Below, piece by piece: positions 4,351-6,576 of a stretch of 6,576 bases of DNA; position 1 is the first letter of the stretch, and every line of letters begins with the position of its first letter. The notes beneath the pieces are model-generated. The model saw nothing but the letters and a program-made list of their open reading frames with translations. It did not search any database and was not told where the DNA came from. The stretch is taken from assembly GCA_900555795.1 (NCBI GenBank), contig USMP01000078.1:1-6576 (forward strand). Reading direction: 5' to 3'. A program made the translations under genes and the position numbers. The stretch is from an uncultured Eubacteriales bacterium (lineage in GTDB: Bacteria; Bacillota; Clostridia; Oscillospirales; Oscillospiraceae).

Positions 4351-5292
4351 CTACTCCAGTTCCGCCAGGTACCGCTCCGCCTCCATGGCGGCCACGGCCC
4401 CGTCGGCGGCGGCGGTGATAACCTGGCGCAGGCCCTTCACCCGCACATCCCCGGCGGCAAACACGCCGGGCAAACTGGTGCGCATGGCCTCATCGGTGGG
4501 GATATAGCCCCGGTCCAGTTCCAGCTGTCCCTCGAAAAGCTGTGTGCTGGGCCGGTGGCCCACAAAGCCGAAAAGGCCGATCAGCCCGTCCGCCGGGTCC
4601 GCCCTGAGCACCGTCTCCTCACCGGTTTTCACATGCTTCACCGTGATGGAGGAGAGCAAGTCCGTCCCGTCCGCCCGCAGAACCACGCTGTCCCACAAAA
4701 AATGAATCTTCTCGTTGGCAAAGGCCCGCTCCTGGATGCTCCTGGCGGCCCGCAGCTGGTCCCGGCGGTGGATGATGGTAACGCGCCGGGCAAAGCGGGT
4801 GAGATAGATGGCCTCCTCCACCGCGCTGTCCCCGCCGCCCACCACGTAGACCTCCAGCCCCCGGAAGAAGGCCCCGTCGCAGGTGGCACAGTAGGAGATG
4901 CCGCTGCCCGTAAACTTCGCCTCGTTTTCACAGCCGATGAGCCGCGGGCTGGCGCCTGTGGCCAGGATGACCGTCCGGCCCAGATAGGCGCCGGCCCCCC
5001 CTTCCAGCCGCTTCACCGGCCCTGTAAGGTCCACCTGCTTCACCGTGTCGGCCACCCGGCGGGCGCCAAAGCGCTCCGCCTGATCCGCCATGCGCTGGGA
5101 GAGCGTCAGTCCCGTCTCCCCCTCCAGCAGCTGGCCAGGGTAGTTTTCAATCTCGCTGGTCTGGGTAATCTGACCGCCCGCCTGCCCCTTCTCCAGAATC
5201 AAGGTGCTTAAACGGCTGCGGCCGGCGTATAGGCCGGCGGTAAGCCCCGCGGGGCCGCCCCCCAGAATGATTACGTCGTATAGCTGCTCCAT
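4351..5292 (-). CDS. trxB: Thioredoxin reductase (NADPH, FAD)
   Basis: A complete 313-residue cytoplasmic flavoenzyme that passes electrons from NADPH through FAD and a Cys pair to thioredoxin. FAD-binding GGGPAG is at residues 11-16; the redox pair is Cys135/Cys138 in YCATCDGAFF; the NADPH Rossmann motif GGGDSAVEEA is at 152-161, with HRRDQLRA (175-182), whose basic residues recognise the NADPH phosphate; the closing FAD motif GVFAAGDV is at 276-283. Length and motif order are typical of the low-molecular-weight type. The ATG at 5290-5292 has TAGGAGT about ten bases upstream on the minus strand. It sits 80 bases downstream of the MogA-type gene, and its own promoter is likely but not clear (TTGGGA and TAGAAT on the minus strand are 19 bases apart). 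No thioredoxin gene is in the window. A ferredoxin-NADP or ferredoxin-thioredoxin reductase paralog is less likely given the CATC and HRR motifs. Confidence 0.93.
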   Translation of the reverse strand: MEQLYDVIILGGGPAGLTAGLYAGRSRLSTLILEKGQAGGQITQTSEIENYPGQLLEGETGLTLSQRMADQAERFGARRVADTVKQVDLTGPVKRLEGGAGAYLGRTVILATGASPRLIGCENEAKFTGSGISYCATCDGAFFRGLEVYVVGGGDSAVEEAIYLTRFARRVTIIHRRDQLRAARSIQERAFANEKIHFLWDSVVLRADGTDLLSSITVKHVKTGEETVLRADPADGLIGLFGFVGHRPSTQLFEGQLELDRGYIPTDEAMRTSLPGVFAAGDVRVKGLRQVITAAADGAVAAMEAERYLAELE

Positions 5293-5372
5293 GGCTGTGT
5301 ACTCCTATCGATTCAATTGGATTCTATGCCTAGTGTACCCGAATTTCCCAAAAAAGTCCACCCCCGGCGCCT

Positions 5373-5861
5373 TTACAGCCTGGCGCAGTCGGCGTCGCCG
5401 GCCCGCAGCATCGCCAGGCCGTGGTACAGGGCGGGGAGCACTGCCTCCAGGTTCTCCCGGGCCGCCTTGGGGCTGCCCGGCAGATTCACAATCAGCGTCC
5501 GGTTCCGAATCCCCGCCGTCCCCCGGGACAGCATCCCCCGGGGCGTGATGGCCATGGAGGCGGCGCGCATGGCCTCTGGGATACCGGGGACCATCCGCTG
5601 GCAGACGGCCGCGGTGGCCTCCGGCGTCACATCCCGGGGGGCGAAGCCGGTGCCTCCCGTTGTCACCGCCAGAGCCACGTCCGCCGCGGCTGCGTCCAGC
5701 AGGGCCCGGCGGATGGCGTCCTCCTCATCCGGCACCAGCGCCACCGCGTCCACGGCGTAGCCCGCCGCCTCCAGCAATTGCCGCACCAGAGGGCCGGAGG
5801 CGTCCTCCCGCTCCCCACGAAAGCCCCGGTCGCTGACCGTAATGACCCGTGCCGTATACAT
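5373..5861 (-). CDS. MogA/MoaB-type molybdenum cofactor biosynthesis protein
   Basis: A 162-residue soluble protein of the MoCF-binding fold, which in MogA adenylates molybdopterin before molybdenum is inserted. The signature TTGGTGFAPRDVTPEA lies at 67-82; ITVSDRG (8-13) with the nearby ED-x-SG (19-23), and the LIVNLPGSPKA loop (123-133) complete the pterin-binding pattern. MogA and MoaB cannot be separated by eye. The longest frame starts at 5924, but that part overlaps the end of the upstream gene. ATG 5859-5861 is preferred because AGGAGG on the minus strand (5868-5873) precedes it by six bases; ATG 5865-5867 would touch that site. It follows the molybdopterin-binding gene by 11 bases, so they are co-transcribed and work on the same cofactor. 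After its stop a T6 run appears on the minus strand (5350-5355), but without a convincing stem. Confidence 0.88.
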   Translation of the reverse strand: MYTARVITVSDRGFRGEREDASGPLVRQLLEAAGYAVDAVALVPDEEDAIRRALLDAAAADVALAVTTGGTGFAPRDVTPEATAAVCQRMVPGIPEAMRAASMAITPRGMLSRGTAGIRNRTLIVNLPGSPKAARENLEAVLPALYHGLAMLRAGDADCARL

Positions 5862-5872
5862 CTCCATCCTCC

Positions 5873-6576
5873 TCACCTTCCAAAGGGGCACACCGGATAG
5901 CGGCACTCGCCGCAGCCCAGGCACAGCCCCCCCTCTCCCATTGCCACAAAGTCCCCCTTCTCCATCCGAACCCCCGCCGCGATCCGGGGCAGGGCCAGGT
6001 CAAAGATAGTGGCCTTGGCGTACATGACGCAGCCCGGCAGGCCCATAATGGGCACGCCGTCGGCAAAATAGCCCAGCAGGAACATGGCTCCCGGCAGCAC
6101 CGGGGCGCCGTAGGTGACGATTTCCGCCCCGCTGCGCCGGATGGCGCCGGGGGTATTGTCATCCGGATCCACGCTCATGCCGCCCGTACAGAGGATCATG
6201 TCCGGCTTTTGCGCCCTGGCCCCGGCAATGGCAGCGGCAATGCGCTCCGTGCCGTCGTCCACCAGGGCGTGGTGCAGCACCTCAATTCCGTAGGCCGCCA
6301 GTTTCTCCACCAGCACGGGGGTAAATTTGTCCTCAACGCGGCCGTGGCAGACCTCGCTGCCCGTGGTGATAATGGCGGCAGTTTTCAGGGTATAGGGCAG
6401 AAGTTCCAGCAGGGGCCTGCCCTCCGCGGCCCGCTCCGCCGCCTCCAGGCGGCTCTCCTGGATCACCAGAGGGATCACCCGGGTCCCGCACAGCTTGTCG
6501 CCCGCCTGCACCGGGGTATTGCCGTGGCGGGTGGCGATCATCATCTGACCGAAGCCATTGACTGCCTTTAAACCAT
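5873..6576 (-). CDS. Molybdopterin-binding protein (MoeA/CinA-like), start outside the window
   Basis: The frame is open from the window edge, so the N-terminus is missing; 233 residues are visible (numbered here from the first whole codon at 6572-6574). The start ATG near 6544 inside GFGQMMIATRHGN is internal, because GLKAVNGFGQ before it also reads as family sequence. The visible part holds ITTGSEV (69-75), GRVEDKFTPVL (78-88), the LVDDGTERI segment, LCTGGMSVDPDDNTPGAI (128-145), GAPVLPGAMFLLGY and MGLPGCVMYAKATIFDLALP (177-196): the MoCF-binding fold of clostridial molybdopterin-binding proteins, normally about 340 residues. Its job is molybdenum insertion or cofactor handling, often beside molybdenum hydroxylases; none is in the window. 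A Cys-rich tail (Cys218, 221, 224 and 229) ends the protein. It lies 11 bases upstream of the MogA-type gene. MoeA proper has more domains, so the symbol is left blank. Confidence 0.88.
   Translation of the reverse strand, partial: GLKAVNGFGQMMIATRHGNTPVQAGDKLCGTRVIPLVIQESRLEAAERAAEGRPLLELLPYTLKTAAIITTGSEVCHGRVEDKFTPVLVEKLAAYGIEVLHHALVDDGTERIAAAIAGARAQKPDMILCTGGMSVDPDDNTPGAIRRSGAEIVTYGAPVLPGAMFLLGYFADGVPIMGLPGCVMYAKATIFDLALPRIAAGVRMEKGDFVAMGEGGLCLGCGECRYPVCPFGR

Noticed and set aside
4300..5211. 303-residue plus-strand frame over trxB
   Set aside because: Exact antisense shadow of a motif-complete thioredoxin reductase.
5321..5351. Possible trxB promoter TTGGGA...TAGAAT on the minus strand
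   Set aside because: Spacing of 19 bases and a weak -35 box make it too uncertain to list.
5350..5386. Possible terminator of the MogA-type gene: T6 run on the minus strand with GCGCC/GGCGC
   Set aside because: The stem has only 5 bp with the stop codon in its loop, and it is 11 bases away from the T-run, so it does not fit an intrinsic terminator.
5849..6571. 240-residue plus-strand frame over the molybdopterin genes
   Set aside because: Spans the junction of two recognised minus-strand genes and shows no family motif.
1..6576. CRISPR array, insertion sequence, defence system or phage genes
   Set aside because: No spaced direct repeats, transposase, nuclease/helicase or phage-type proteins are readable in any frame.

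Overview
The window is a GC-rich, tightly packed piece of a bacterial chromosome. Protein style (half-size TSUP transporters, a DUF1540 protein, a DUF6125 protein, the molybdopterin-binding protein/MogA pair), strong AGGAGG-type ribosome binding sites and sigma-A-like promoters suggest a GC-rich anaerobic Clostridia, most likely Oscillospiraceae (Flavonifractor/Intestinimonas-like). That assignment is inference from family resemblance; no marker gene is present. There are no rRNA or tRNA genes, CRISPR arrays, insertion sequences or phage genes, and no gene-free stretch longer than about 170 bases.

Layout, left to right. (1) 1-760, minus: N-terminal nitrilase half of glutamine-dependent NAD+ synthetase (nadE), cut by the window edge, with a good promoter at 799-827. 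(2) 932-1961, plus: a 63-residue Cys-rich DUF1540 protein, then a 116-base leader full of strong inverted repeats, then two overlapping half-size TauE/SafE (TSUP) membrane proteins. (3) 2083-2601, plus: a DUF6125 protein with a Cys-rich C-terminus and apparently its own extended -10 promoter. (4) 2620-3807, minus: a complete 12-TM major facilitator transporter, convergent with the previous gene. (5) 3902-4270, plus: a DNA-binding-domain-only AraC-family remnant or small regulator, divergent from the transporter, with two inverted repeats between them. (6) 4351-6576, minus: thioredoxin reductase (trxB), a MogA/MoaB-type molybdopterin protein, and a molybdopterin-binding (MoeA/CinA-like) protein whose start lies outside the window. 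The last two genes are 11 bases apart and surely one operon for molybdenum cofactor handling; trxB is probably separate.

Most of the genes are ordinary housekeeping or accessory genes. The part most worth a second look is the leader between the DUF1540 gene and the TSUP pair (about 1117-1239). It can fold into a three-way junction whose outer stem overlaps the DUF1540 stop codon, and it ends in a perfect 11-base tandem repeat that builds the TSUP ribosome binding site. One arm of the junction can pair instead with that repeat. This looks like a translation-sensitive RNA switch, but it is a hand-folded hypothesis. The split TSUP pair itself, the HTH-only AraC gene, and the four-Cys tail on the molybdopterin-binding protein are secondary points of interest.
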